Shown here: in pieces, positions 1 through 10,741 of the stretch | Layout: every line of letters begins with the position of its first letter | How positions within the stretch are numbered: the stretch's first letter is position 1 | From: Dendrophyllia cribrosa | Taxonomy: Eukaryota; Cnidaria; Anthozoa; Scleractinia; Dendrophylliidae | Direction of reading: 5' to 3' | Assembly (NCBI GenBank): GCA_024195265.1 | Contig: JAJLRJ010000009.1 | Coordinates: forward strand, 30,581,210-30,645,209 | Length of the DNA stretch: 64,000 nucleotides | Notes under the pieces: model-generated | Told to the model about the DNA's origin: nothing | Databases searched by the model: none | What the model saw: only the letters and a program-made list of their open reading frames with translations | Position numbers and translations under genes: made by a program

Positions 1-3000
1 ATGCCTAGTGATGTTGGATGATGCCTAGTTGCGTTGGATGATGCCTAGTGATGCTGTATGATGCCTAGTAATGTTGGATGATGCCTAGTTACGTTGGATG
101 ATGTCTATTTACGTTGGATGATGCCTAGTGATGCTGTATGATGCGTAGTGATATTGGATAATGTCTAGTTACATTCGATGATGCCTAGTGATGTTGGATG
201 ATGTGTAGTTGCGTTGGATGATGCCTAGTGATGGTAGATGATGCCTGATTACGTTGGATGATGCCTAGTGATGCTAGATAATGCCTAGTGATGTTGGATG
301 ATGTCTAGTTACGTTGGATGATGCCTAGTAATGCTGGATGATGCCTAGTGATGTTGGATGATGAGTAGTGATGCTGTATGATGCCTAGTGATGTTGGATT
401 ATGTCTAGTTACGTTGGATGATGTCAATTTACGTTGTATGGTGCCAAGTGGTGCTGTATGATGCTTAGTGATGTTGGAAGTTATGTAGTTACGTTGGAAT
501 ATGCCTAGCTAGTGATGCTGTATGATGCCATGTGATGTTCTGTGATGCCTAGTTACGTTGGATGATGTGTATTTACGTTGGATGATGCCTAGTGAAGGTG
601 TATGATGCCTAGTTACGTTCGATGATGCCTAGTGATGTTGGATGATGTGTAGTTAAGTTGGATGATGCCTAGTGATGGTAGATGATGCCAAGTTACGTTG
701 GATGATGCCTAGTGATGCTAGATAATGCCTAGTGATGTTGGATGATGCCTAGTTACGTTGGATGATGAGTAGTGATGCTGTATGACGCCAAGTGATGTTG
801 GATGATGTCTAGTTACGTTGCATGATATCTATTTACGTTGGATGATGTCTAGTAATGCTGGATGATTCCTAGTAATGTTGGATGATGCCTAGTTATGTTG
901 GATGATGCCTAGTGATGGTGTATGATGCCTAGTGATGTTGGATGATGTCTAGTTACGTTGGATGATGTCTATTAATGCTGGATGATGCCTAGTAATGTTG
1001 GATGATGCCTGGTTATGTTGGATGCCTAGTGATGGTGTATGATGCCTCGTGATGTTGGACGATGTCTAGTTACGTTGGATGATGGCTAGTGATGTTGGAT
1101 GATGCCTAGTTACGTTGGATGATGAGCAGTGATGCTGTGTGATGCCTATAGTGATGTTGGATGATGTCTAGTTACGTTGGATGATGTCTGTTTACGTTGA
1201 ATGATGTCTAGTGATGCTGTATGATGCCTAGTGATGTTAGATGATGCCTATAAGTAACGTTGGATGATGTCTAGTAACGTTGGATGATGCCTAGTAATGG
1301 TGGATGATGCCTAGTTACGTTGGATGATGAGTAGTGATGCTGTATGACGCCTAGTGATGTTGGATGATGTCTAGTTACGTTTCGATGATGTCTATTTACG
1401 TTGGATGATGTCTAGTAATGCTAGATAATGCCTAGTAATGTTGGATGATGCCTAGTGATGATGGATGATGTCTGGTTACGTTGGATGATGCCTAGTGGTG
1501 CTAGATAATGCCTAGTGATGTTGGATGATGTCTAGTTACGTTGGATGATGCCTAGTGATGCTAGATGATGCCTAGTGATGTTGGATGGTGTCTAGTTACG
1601 TTGGATGATGTCTATTTACGTTGGATGATGCCTAGTGATGCTGGATAATGCCTGGTGATGTTGGATGATGCCTAGTTACGTTGGATGATGAGTAGTGATG
1701 CTGTATGATGCCTAGTGATGTTGGATGATGTCTAGTTACGTTGGATGATGTCTATTTACGTTGGATGATGTCTAGTAATGCTGGATGATGTCTAGTAATG
1801 TTTGATGATGTCTAGTGATAATGGATGATGTCTGGTTACGTTGGATGATGCCTGGTTACGTTGGATGATGCCTAGTGGTGCTAGATAATGCCTAGTGATG
1901 TTGGATGATGCGTAGTAATGCTGGATGATGCCTAGTGATGTTGGATGGTGTCTAGTTGCGTTGGATGATGTCTACTACCTTGGATGATGCCTAGTGATGC
2001 TAGATAATGCCTAGTGATGTTGGATGGTGCCTAGTTACGTTGGATGATGAGTAGTGATGCTGTATGATGCCTAGTGATGTTGGATGATGAGTCTAGTTAG
2101 TGATGGATGATGTCTATTTACTTTGGATGATGTCTAGTAATGCTGGATGATGCCTAGTTATGTTGGAAGATGCCTAGTGATGGTGTATGATGCCTATTGA
2201 TGTTGGACGATGTCTAGTTACGTTGGGTAATGCCTAGTGATGTTGGATGATGTCTAGTTACGTTGGATGATGTCTATTTCCGTTGGATGATGCCCAGTGA
2301 TGCTGTATGATTCCTAGTGATGTTGGATGATGTCTAGTAACGTTGGATGATGTCTAGTAACGTTGGATGATGCCTAGTAATGGTGGATGATGCCTAGTTA
2401 CGTTGGATGATGAGTAGTGAGGCTGTATGACGCCTAGTGATGTTGGATGATGTCTAGTTACGTTCGATGATGTCTATTTACGTTGGATGATGTCTAGTAA
2501 TGATGAGTAGTGAGGCTGTATGACACCTAGTGATGCTAGATGATGCCTAGTGATGTTGGATGGTGTCTAGTTACGTTGGATGATGTCTATTTACGTTGGA
2601 TGATGCCTAGTGATGCTAGATAATGCCTAGTGATGTTGGATGATGCCTAGTTACGTTGGATGATGAGTAGTGATGCTAGATAATGCCTAGTGATGTTGGA
2701 TGATATCTATTTCTGTTGGATGATGCCTAGTGATGCTGTACTGATGCCTAGTGACGAGTTGGATGATGTCTAGTAACGTTGGATGATGTCTATTTCCGTT
2801 GGATAATGCCTAGTGATGCTAGATAATGTCTAGTGATGTTGGATGATGTCTAGTGATGCTATATGAAGCCTAGTGATTTTGGATGATATCTAGTGATGTT
2901 GGATAATGTCTATTTACTTCTGATGATGCCTAGTGATGCTGTATAATGCCTAGTGATGCTGTATGATGCCTAGTGATGTTGGATGATGTCTAGTGATGCT

Positions 3001-3385
3001 GTAAGATGCCTAGTGATTTTGGATGATGTCTAGTGATGTTGGATAATGTCTATTTACTTCTGATGATGTCTAGTGATGTTGGATGATGGCTAGTGATGTT
3101 GGATGATGCCTAGTTACCTTGGATGGTGCCTAGTGATGCTAGATAATGCCTAGTGCAGTGATGTTGGATGATGTCTATTTACGTTGAATAATGCCTAGTG
3201 ATGGTGTATGATGCGTAGTGATGCTGAATGATGTCTAGTAACGTTGGATGGTGTCTATTTACATTGGATGATGCCTAGTGATGCTGTGTGATGCGTAGTG
3301 ATGTTGGATGATGTCTAGTTGCCTAGGATGATACTTAGTGATGCTGGATGATGTCTAGTGATGTTGGATGATGTCTAGCAACGTT
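1..3385. repeat. Satellite/minisatellite of 20-bp units
   Basis: Almost unbroken tandem array of a 20-bp unit, typical form ATGCCTAGTGATGTTGGATG. Four common variants (core CCTAGTGATGCTGTA, CCTAGTGATGTTGGA, TCTAGTTACGTTGGA, TCTATTTACGTTGGA) recur in partly ordered runs, for example around 810-1010, 1360-1500 and 1740-1890, which suggests higher-order repeats of about 100-200 bp. The unit length is not a multiple of three and most copies carry TAG, so it is non-coding. The array runs off the left edge of the window. Confidence 0.97.
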
Positions 3386-3954
3386 GGATGACGTGTAGTG
3401 ATGTTGGATTATTTGTAGTTATGATTAGTGATGGTTTAAGTGAAGATATTGTTGGTGATTTTTACTTTAGTGTACTGGAACACGAACTTACTACCAAAAT
3501 CACTTTCCTATCGACTTTTGCAGCGTTTTTTGATGAACACGTAAACAAGGAGGACTTTAAATATGGCGACACGGCTTTTTAGATTCTTCTAAAATGCATA
3601 AAACTCAATGGCTCTTGGAAGAACTTTGGCCTAGAAGAATCAACCTACTACGAGTGACAGGACTAAAGCAAGCTTCGTACAATTCATTTCGAGCTGTGCA
3701 CCTTGAATTCTCCATTAGGATCTCCCTGTATTTATGGAATATCAAGATGATCTCCAAGGAAATATTAAGAAAATGTATGGGGAAAAGGAGCAGAAATTTA
3801 CTGCAGGATTATATGCCCTGGGAAGAACGTTGGTGTTGAATTTGGTACCTCTTTTCCTTGTCAATAACTCGGCTGGTCCATTTTAAATATGTTTCGAGCC
3901 GTGCACATGGGATCCACCGCATCGAAAATGATATATTTTCAAAAAAGTCTTTTT
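3386..3954. other. Unannotated stretch after the satellite
   Basis: The repeat decays over 3380-3430 and is followed by ordinary AT-rich sequence. Short open frames exist on both strands, but none shows a domain, splice context or composition that supports a gene. Confidence 0.4.
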
Positions 3955-4560
3955 CCCCATACGTTATCTTAAGTACTTCAAGAGCGATATTCCGAGAAGA
4001 TCGAGAATCACGTAAGACACTCACGAAAAATCGAATTTTTTCTTATTTGGCCAAAACATCCCTTTTGGTGAACTAGTTTAAGGAAAAATAGTTTTGGGTT
4101 CCAGCGATTTATTTAAAAGGCGAAATTTAAAAAAGTTTGAAAACTGGATTTATGACGGTTTTCGGCACGCAAAAACAGCAGAATTATTACGCAACTTTGA
4201 GAAGATGGTGAACGTGTAAAAGACATCGTGTAAATTCGAAACTTGGCACAAATGTTATTTTGTTCTTGCTCTTTTAAATGCTACAATAAAATTAAAAAAA
4301 ACATTGCTTGTAACTTTTTCAACGGACACATTAACTATGTCAACATTTGTATCTATCGATAAAACAGAAAATGTAGCCCAACTTCGACGGCTATAAATGG
4401 CCTCTGGTATGTACCATCTGATCATAAAATCTATATGCGAGGGAACCTTAGTTACTATGCTGTCCTACTGGAAAGTTTTAGCTCTGGAAATAAAATACCA
4501 TTTAGACAGTGAATTAAACGGTTATGGCATCTGAGCGAGAACAAAGTTATGCAAATTAGT
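3955..4560 (+). repeat. Dispersed repeat, partner of 17795-18310 in inverse orientation
   Basis: The sequence from about 3955 to 4560 matches the reverse complement of 17795-18310 with scattered substitutions. Shared blocks include GGCGAAATTTAAAAAAGTTT, GACGGTTTTCGGCACGCAAA against its diverged partner, and the GGAAAGTTTTAGCT block. This is a dispersed element present as an inverted pair about 13 kb apart. No protein is recognised in it. Confidence 0.75.
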
Positions 4561-5267
4561 GGGCTAGGCTCGGGAATACATACTAAATGGTACAATTAAC
4601 ACGAAAGATTGACTCACTATTACTTGTACCTCGGTTCTGTTGCGATAGAAGTAAATTCCGGCTTTCATAGGTCGTTTTTGCTCGTATAAATCCACTGACG
4701 TTGAATTCAGCAAGCCCGAGGAATCCGCGATTCAAATCACAACACGGCTGCTGAGGCACTTTGTTGAGGCGGCTTTGCCCTCCTTTTAAGCTGCTTTTAG
4801 CTGTTTTTAAAAACAACCATACGATGAAAAAACACAACAAACCGCATAGCGTGGAAGCCGTATCAATCTTGAATTGCCTTTTGGTTAAGATATCCATCAT
4901 CATTCAGTTAATAAACGACAAGAATGACCTCTGCTGACCCAGAAAGCGTCACATTACAGCGGCGTGTTGAATTCGTAATGAGTGTCACGTAATCGCTTCT
5001 TTTTATGCTATTGCAAAATAAATAAAGGACAACTCATCCCGGTTTGTAGAAAGTTTTAAAAAAAAAAACACAAGTTTATAGAAAGTTTATTTCTGTCCAT
5101 ATCTGGATTGGAGATCAATTGAACACGAGCGGAAAGCGCGAGTCTCGCGTAGGCTAAAGCGAGACTCGCGCGTTGCTCTCGCTGCTGGTTCTGCCCACCC
5201 GCTATTCTGAAACAGGCCAACCTTTCCCGCCGACAGATGTAAGAAATACAAGATGATGACAACTCCC
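4561..5267. other. No recognised gene; one weak open frame
   Basis: A 106-codon open frame lies at 4903-4583 on the minus strand. It would start MMMDILTK and has one hydrophobic stretch (LCGLLCFFIVWLFL) that could be a membrane segment. I recognise no family and see no conserved motif. The segment at 5100-5230 is rich in CTCGCG-type repeats. I do not call a gene here. Confidence 0.3.
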
Positions 5268-5385
5268 AAGAACAGCTAGCCTGCGAATACAGCCGCCTCT
5301 CATCGCTCCCGGTCGCTAGGGGCGTTCGCGCGAGAGAGCGTCTGCGATTTACTTTGAGAAATTCCATACTGATGACGTAAATCAC
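5268..5385 (+). repeat. Outer inverted-repeat arm (partner 10027-10143)
   Basis: About 115 bp, including GGCGTTCGCGCGAGAGAGCG, match the reverse complement of 10027-10143. The arm lies just outside the left end of the integrase transposon. The transposon therefore seems to sit inside, or next to, an older palindromic repeat. Confidence 0.75.
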
Positions 5386-5416
5386 TCGTCGCTAATCTCG
5401 TATAATTATAATAACG

Positions 5417-6003
5417 TATGGAAAGCCGTTACTGCCAAAAGCCTATCAACTTGAAAATCTTAGTTGAAACAGATTTTAGTATCATTGAGTTACAAAATGA
5501 TATGTTCAGTTTGGAAACGATATGGTTGACTTTTGGAAAGTTATGGTCGAGTTGTCTTAGGAACGCTTCAGTTCTCGCTAGCGAGTTTTTAGATTCTCGC
5601 TAGCGAGTTTTCCAATTCTCGCTAGCGAGTTTTCAGATTTTCAGATTCTCGCTAGCGAGTTTTCCAATTCTCGCTAGCGAGTTTTCAGATTCTCGCTAGC
5701 GAGTTTTCAGATTCTCGCTAGCGAGTTTTCCAATTCTCGCTAGCGAGTTTTCCAATTCTCGCTAGCGAGATTTCAGATTCTCGCTAGCGAGTTTTCAGAT
5801 TTTTAACCACGTTCCCAGGATCTCTCTGTTTTCAATATGGCGACAGAAGGCCACATCGATTACATGCAATTTGGCTGGCGTCGAGAGCTCTGCGTATTGA
5901 TGACGAACTCGAGAGTTATTTTATTGGTTTTAATGATCTCTTACAACAATTAGAGTCTTGTGCTAAAAGCCTTGTGACTGACTTGGAAAGAAAACTAGAA
6001 GAT
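5417..6003 (+). repeat. Left terminal inverted repeat of the integrase transposon
   Basis: About 587 bp matching the reverse complement of 8637-9231. It holds the end sequence, the palindrome array, an AT-poor segment with CAATATGGCGACAGAAGGCC, and the beginning of the transposase reading frame (around 5900-6003). The repeat therefore includes the 5' end of the gene. Confidence 0.88.
5571..5797. repeat. Array of 22-bp units with CTCGCTAGCGAG palindrome (left)
   Basis: Ten copies of the unit ATTCTCGCTAGCGAGTTTTC plus two bases (AG or CA), one with an extra short insertion. Each holds the perfect palindrome CTCGCTAGCGAG. Subterminal palindrome arrays are a common layout for transposase-binding sites, so binding is a reasonable inference. 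Confidence 0.95.
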
Positions 6004-7287
6004 TATGTTTCCATTTTGTTTGGGATGATTTGCCAGTTGGAAATCGGTGAAAGTACTGAGCATCGAAATGACGTTCTCGAACCCCTGAAAGTGCTATATG
6101 AATTATGGTATGAGAAGTTGGAGGAGATTTCCCAGAAAATAATTATGGAACAGGCATCTATTGATCAAGGATCTGGTTATTATGTTCCTCTTGAGAAAAC
6201 AGGCGGTCGACCGAAGTTTGTAGTCACTAAAGAGCAGCTTTTAAATTTTCGTGAGACTGGCATGACTTGGGCGAAAATTTGCTAAGTGTCTGAATATAAT
6301 TGAAAGAACTCTGTACAGACAAGTTCAGGAATTTGATATTGATGTCAAATTTTCTGACGTATGATTCAAACACTGAACTGGATGAGCTGCTAAAAAGTAT
6401 CATGGCACTATAACACCCCGTGCAGGAGAGAGCTACATACGTGGGAGTTTGAGGGGCAAAGGTGTACGTATTCAGCGTTGGAGGGTGAGGGAAAGACTAC
6501 AAACCATAGATCCTGTGGGAAGAGCAACTCGGAGGAACAAGGCGATCCGAAGGCGAGTGTATAATGTGCGTGTACCAAATTTTCTGTGGCACATTGACGG
6601 TAATCATAAACTTATAGCATGGTGGTTTGTGATTCATAGGTGCATCGATGGCTACAGTAGGACAATTACCCATCTGAACTGTGCCACCAATAACTTTGCA
6701 GCCACTGCCCTACAATTTTTTCAGCAAGGTGTAAGCCAATACGGCCTTCCAAGTCAAGTGAGAGGTGATTGTGGAGTGGAAAATTATGATGTATAGCAAG
6801 GTTTATGATTTCAAATCGTGGTACCAATAGGGGAAGTTTTCTGACAGGAAGAAGTGTTCACAATACTCGGATTGAAAGGCTGTGGAGAGAGGTCAATTGA
6901 GTTGTTACCAGTCACTATTCAGCTATATTCAAGCACATGGAGCATCATGGGATCTTGGAATCTACCAGTGAACTGGATATGTGTGTCTTGCATTATGTTT
7001 TCCTGCCTCGAATAGCCCTGTCCTTAGCAGAATTTACAGCACAGTGGAACTACCATGGAATCAGGACAGTTGGACATAGCTCTCCACTAGCCCTGTGGAG
7101 CTATGGCATGGTTTCGATGCATGCCAATGATGACATTGTAAGAGGCCTTCACAGCTATGGAATTAATTATGAGGTCCCCAGTGAAGATAGGTCAGATGGT
7201 GTCATTAATTGTTGTTCCCCAAAATCAGTTTCAACTCACAGATTAGGAGACACAAGTGCTCTTTACAGACATCGATCCATTAACAGA
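5974..7287 (+). pseudogene. Broken integrase/transposase (rve-type DDE)
   Basis: Three collinear open segments in different frames make up one decayed gene. The N-terminal piece (5974-6285) has an acidic helix and then GGRPKFVVTKEQLLNFRETG, which resembles a helix-turn-helix lead-in. The core (6449-6796) reads [20 protein letters not shown], with the first catalytic Asp in HID, then [18 protein letters not shown], and a second acidic site in [10 protein letters not shown] (known relatives have Asp here). Past a frame break, [16 protein letters not shown] (about 6850-6895) supplies the catalytic Glu. The C-terminal piece is 6937-7287. Stops and frameshifts at about 6286, 6797 and 6900 show this copy is dead. 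The 5' end lies in the left TIR and has no clear intact start. Confidence 0.85.
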
Positions 7288-7290
7288 TGA

Positions 7291-8636
7291 TGGTGATTCT
7301 GGTATAAAACATTTCTGCAATGCTCGTTCCAGAGTTATTGACAGCCTTGCACAATAGATCATATTCGATGTATCATTATTGCCTTAATTTAAGCAAAAAT
7401 TTTGAGAGGGCTGTCCTGATGGATATGGACTCCAGGTCGAAATTGACAGAGTGTCCAAATCCACTAGCAGATTTTTTTTTTAATGCACTCCTTGTAAAGG
7501 ATATTTTTATTATTTTTGTTTTGGCCCAAGTTTTATTGATCAGTTTTTCGCAACCAAAATGCTTATTTTTGAAGTGTATCTGCAAGGTTAAGTTGTAAAT
7601 TAAAATGCCCCTGGCATTTAATGAGAAATAATTATGGTGCTCCAAAAAATTATAAGTGACAGCCCTGTTTAATAACTGGAAAGGTGCCAACTTCAAATGG
7701 CTTACACTGCGTAAACTCATGTGTCCTTTTTCATTTCATATTGCACCTATTACACTTGTTATCATTGGTTAACGTTTTCATGCATAATCTACATTGCTGG
7801 TCAAAAGTGTTGGGACACTTTTCAACTTTTCTCACCGTTCCCCTCCCCTCCTCTAATTCAATGTTGTGTTTTGTCCAGAAAACTAAGCCTGTAGGACAAG
7901 GTGGGGATTTGCCTTGTGGTATTTCCTAATGTAAGGAAACCCCCATCCCCTTGGGTAATTGTTGATGCCTGAGGCCAGTCTAACCTTGTTTCAGTATTTT
8001 CTGTTTCTGTTTTTGTTTACAAGACTAAAAGTATAATTTATATTTTACAGTATGGACTTCTGGTTTCACCTTCCCTTTGCAATAGAGTTGCAATAGAGCT
8101 GCAATGGGCAAAAAAGTGAATTGTATTATGCTATACATAACTCCCACGTTTCTAACTCAGGCTGACTACGCTGTATATCAATTTGGGTGGGGGATTAAAT
8201 ATCTGGGAAGCCAAACATTGGCCTGTGACCGGAAACATAGCTTATATAAGAAAAAATCTAAGTAATCACTAGCATCCGTGAGATTTTCAAAACAGATCAC
8301 CATATCTGTAAAAGGCATGTTGGATGCGATAACGCCATTATGAAACAACGGAGGTCCTTCTAGCTCCATGAAACACAACTCTAAAACAGAATAAAACAAG
8401 GAGCTAAAACATATAAACGGATATATTATTCATATATATATATTTATTATTCATTATTTACATTATTATTCATATATTATTCCGCGAGACATTCACCTGT
8501 GGGAGCAACTGATGAGGTTCACCTTAGAAACGAAACTCGAGTCTTGCTTAAGAAAGAACGTAAAAGCTAAGCTATGAAGGTTTTAAAATTCATTTGCGAA
8601 CTGCAGGAGTCGTGCAGGCCCGTCAGCACTTTTTAA
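7291..8636. other. Internal 3' region of the transposon, no gene seen
   Basis: AT-rich sequence with only short open frames. It holds low-complexity TA runs near 8430-8480. A short segment at 8590-8625 (GGAGTCGTGCAGGCC) resembles 20660-20685 in the Penelope-like region, which hints at a small nested fragment. Confidence 0.4.
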
Positions 8637-9231
8637 CTCTTCTAGTTTTCTTTCTTAGCATTCAGTCACAAGGCTGTCAGCACAAGACTGTAATTGTTGT
8701 AAGAGATCATTAAAACCAATAAAATAACTCTCGAGTTCGTCATCAATAGCAGAGCTCTCGACGCCAGCCAAATTGCATGTAATCGATGTGGCCTTCTGTC
8801 GCCATATTGAAAACAGAGAGATCCTGGGAACGTGGTTAAAAACTCGCTAGCGTGAATCTGAAAACTCGCTAGCGAGAATCTGAAATCTCGCTAGCGAGAA
8901 TTGGAAAACTCGCTAGCGAAAATCTGAAATCTCGCTAGCGAGAATTGGAAAACTCGCTAGCGAGAATCTGAAAACTCGCTAGCGAGAATCTGAAAACTCG
9001 CTAGCGAGAATCTGAAAACTCGCTAGCGAGAATTGGAAAACTCGCTAGCGAGAATCTAAAAACTCGCTAGCGAGAACTGAAGCGTTCCTAAGACAACTCG
9101 ACCATAACTTTCCAAAAGTCAACCATATCGTTTCCAAACTGAACATATCATTTTGTAACTCAATGATACTAAAATCTGTTTCAACTAAGATTTTCAAGTT
9201 GATAGGCTTTTGGCAGTAACGGCTTTCCATA
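8637..9231 (-). repeat. Right terminal inverted repeat of the integrase transposon
   Basis: Inverted copy of 5417-6003, ending CTTTCCATA at 9231. It keeps the palindrome array and the copy of the transposase 5' end, with small differences from the left arm. Confidence 0.88.
8841..9077. repeat. Array of CTCGCTAGCGAG palindromes (right)
   Basis: Twelve copies of the 22-bp unit, inverted relative to the left array. Two copies carry substitutions in the palindrome (near 8851 and 8918). The copy number differs from the left arm (10), as expected for tandem units that expand and contract independently. Confidence 0.95.
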
Positions 9232-10026
9232 ATAACGTGCATGCGGTGAAACCAAATGAAATGAAAGGTGTTGACAGGCCCATCACAAATCCAACTAGTT
9301 CCTGGCGTGTTTGTTGTGACCTTTGTTCACTGGGTTTTAAGTGTAGTTTGATTTTTACAGTTTAGCCCTGATCAATATGTCTTTTAAAGATCTACCCCTT
9401 TTGTATGAAACAAGTGAAGGTTCTTTATAGATCAGTCTGAGCAAAGATTGTGATTCATTTGTCCATGAGGATGTAGGCAAACAGGGTTGTATGACCTTGT
9501 ATTGTGTTACAAAGGATAACATTTCCTTGCGCGCAGTGGTTTTATATTATTTCTGTTTCCATCTTTGCCGTGAAAATATTGGCGAAAGAAACTGCCATTT
9601 TCGACCCCGGCCATTGCGGTGTCATGAGTCTAAAGGTAGTCTTTCCGTTTAAAGCAGACTGATGATGATAATTACGGGATTCTTCTTTCTCGTATGTATC
9701 GCCGATAAATGTTCATTCATCCAGACGTGCACGAGTGGCGCCGTTTGAAATATCAGTGACTTGCCATATCCGGTCGGTAAATTGCCAAAAGTAGAAAAAC
9801 CTCTTCACCGCAGATAAAACTATAAAAGCCTGAAACTGACTTGCTTGTAACGTCAAAACATTAAACATAGGACAAATAGATTGAACGCAGAGTCGTACAG
9901 TTTCTAACGACAGACGAGATTAATCCTCGCAACTGGCGATTGAGTTACAACACTGCATAATTTAAAGCATAATTATGTAAAATTATCAAGTTGGCCAATC
10001 AGCGCTCCTGTCTTGATGCGGGACAG
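9232..10026. other. No gene recognised
   Basis: Unique-looking sequence between the transposon's right end and the outer inverted-repeat arm. Open frames are short and carry no recognisable domain. Confidence 0.4.
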
Positions 10027-10143
10027 ATTTTCGTCATCAGTATGGAATTTCTCAAAGTAAATCGCAGACGCTCTCTCGCGCGAACGCCTCTTGCGGCCGG
10101 GAGCGATGAGAGGCGGCTGTATTCGCAGGCTAAAGAACAGCTT
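10027..10143 (-). repeat. Outer inverted-repeat arm (partner 5268-5385)
   Basis: It contains CGCTCTCTCGCGCGAACGCC and is the reverse complement of 5268-5385 with a few changes. Together the arms enclose the integrase transposon and 0.8 kb of flank. Confidence 0.75.
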
Positions 10144-10231
10144 GCAAACTAATATTTCGGTTCTTATTATTTGTTGTAACTATTAGCTTATTAATATTCT
10201 TTGTCACCCTGGTGGCCCTAATTGTTAGCGC

Positions 10232-10416
10232 ATAGACCACTTTCATAATGGCGGCCGATTTATTTATTCTTTTATATGTATGTTAATTAGCCTCACTGGC
10301 CTCGGTAACATGTGCAAAATTCAAAAGAATTTTTACTCTAAAATGAGGCCAGTGAGGCTAATTAACATACATATAAAAGAATAAATAAATCGGCCGCCAT
10401 TATGAAAGTGGTCTAT
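10232..10416. mobile_element. Foldback MITE (GACCACTTTCATAATGGCGG ends)
   Basis: Nearly perfect inverted repeat: the left arm from 10234 (GACCACTTTCATAATGGCGG) matches the right arm ending at 10414. The loop is short, at about 10310-10340. Flanking TA on each side would fit a TA-targeting family. A diverged relative lies at 29281-29462. Confidence 0.85.
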
Positions 10417-10555
10417 TATCATATCTTTGTTACGTTTGATATAAGAACCGAAATATTACGTTTACTCTTGTTTGTTTATTTGTTGTTTTCTTGCTTTTAC
10501 TTATAGTTGCAAGATGTTCTTCGGAGTTGTCGTCATTTTTCAGATCTTCATCAAT

Positions 10556-10741
10556 AGTCCAGTCAATCTACGAAAATTTTAGGCTCTAGAACAAACTAAT
10601 TGCAACAGAATTTATTTCATTACTAAATGAAGGTTTAAGGTGACCTAAGTAACATACTAAAAATCCCAAAAAATCCCTTCGGTGGAACATCCCAAAATTT
10701 AGCAATAAAGATGTCAAGCTTTTACCACAGGATACCCACGT
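10556..10741 (+). repeat. Inverted-repeat arm, left (partner 14376-14550)
   Basis: Starts AGTCCAGTCAATCT and ends near GGATACCCACGTTG. It matches the reverse complement of 14376-14550, including CTAATTGCAACAGAATTTAT and a block with ATCCCTTCGGTGGAACATC. With its partner it bounds a 4-kb segment that contains the Penelope-type GIY-YIG reading frame. Confidence 0.75.

Larger units (their letters stand above)
5417..9231 (+). mobile_element. 3.8-kb DDE-integrase DNA transposon with long palindrome-rich TIRs
   Basis: The two ends are inverted copies beginning TATGGAAAGCCGTTACTGCC and extend inward for about 590 bp. The direct repeat ATAACG flanks the element at 5411-5416 and 9232-9237 (the match can be extended to ATAATAACGT with some ambiguity at the ends), which reads as a target-site duplication. 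Inside is a broken integrase-like gene (5974-7287). Each inverted repeat holds an array of a 22-bp unit centred on the 12-bp palindrome CTCGCTAGCGAG. A 6-bp duplication and an rve-type transposase would suit IS3EU- or Ginger-like eukaryotic elements; that family assignment is inference. Confidence 0.88.

Noticed and set aside
5056..5385. Overlapping minus-strand frames of 109 and 60 codons
   Set aside because: They follow GC-rich repeat DNA that is duplicated in inverse orientation at 10027-10143.
5571..9077. CRISPR-like array of short repeats
   Set aside because: Units are contiguous 22-bp tandem repeats with no unique spacers, they lie in transposon TIRs, and the genome is eukaryotic.
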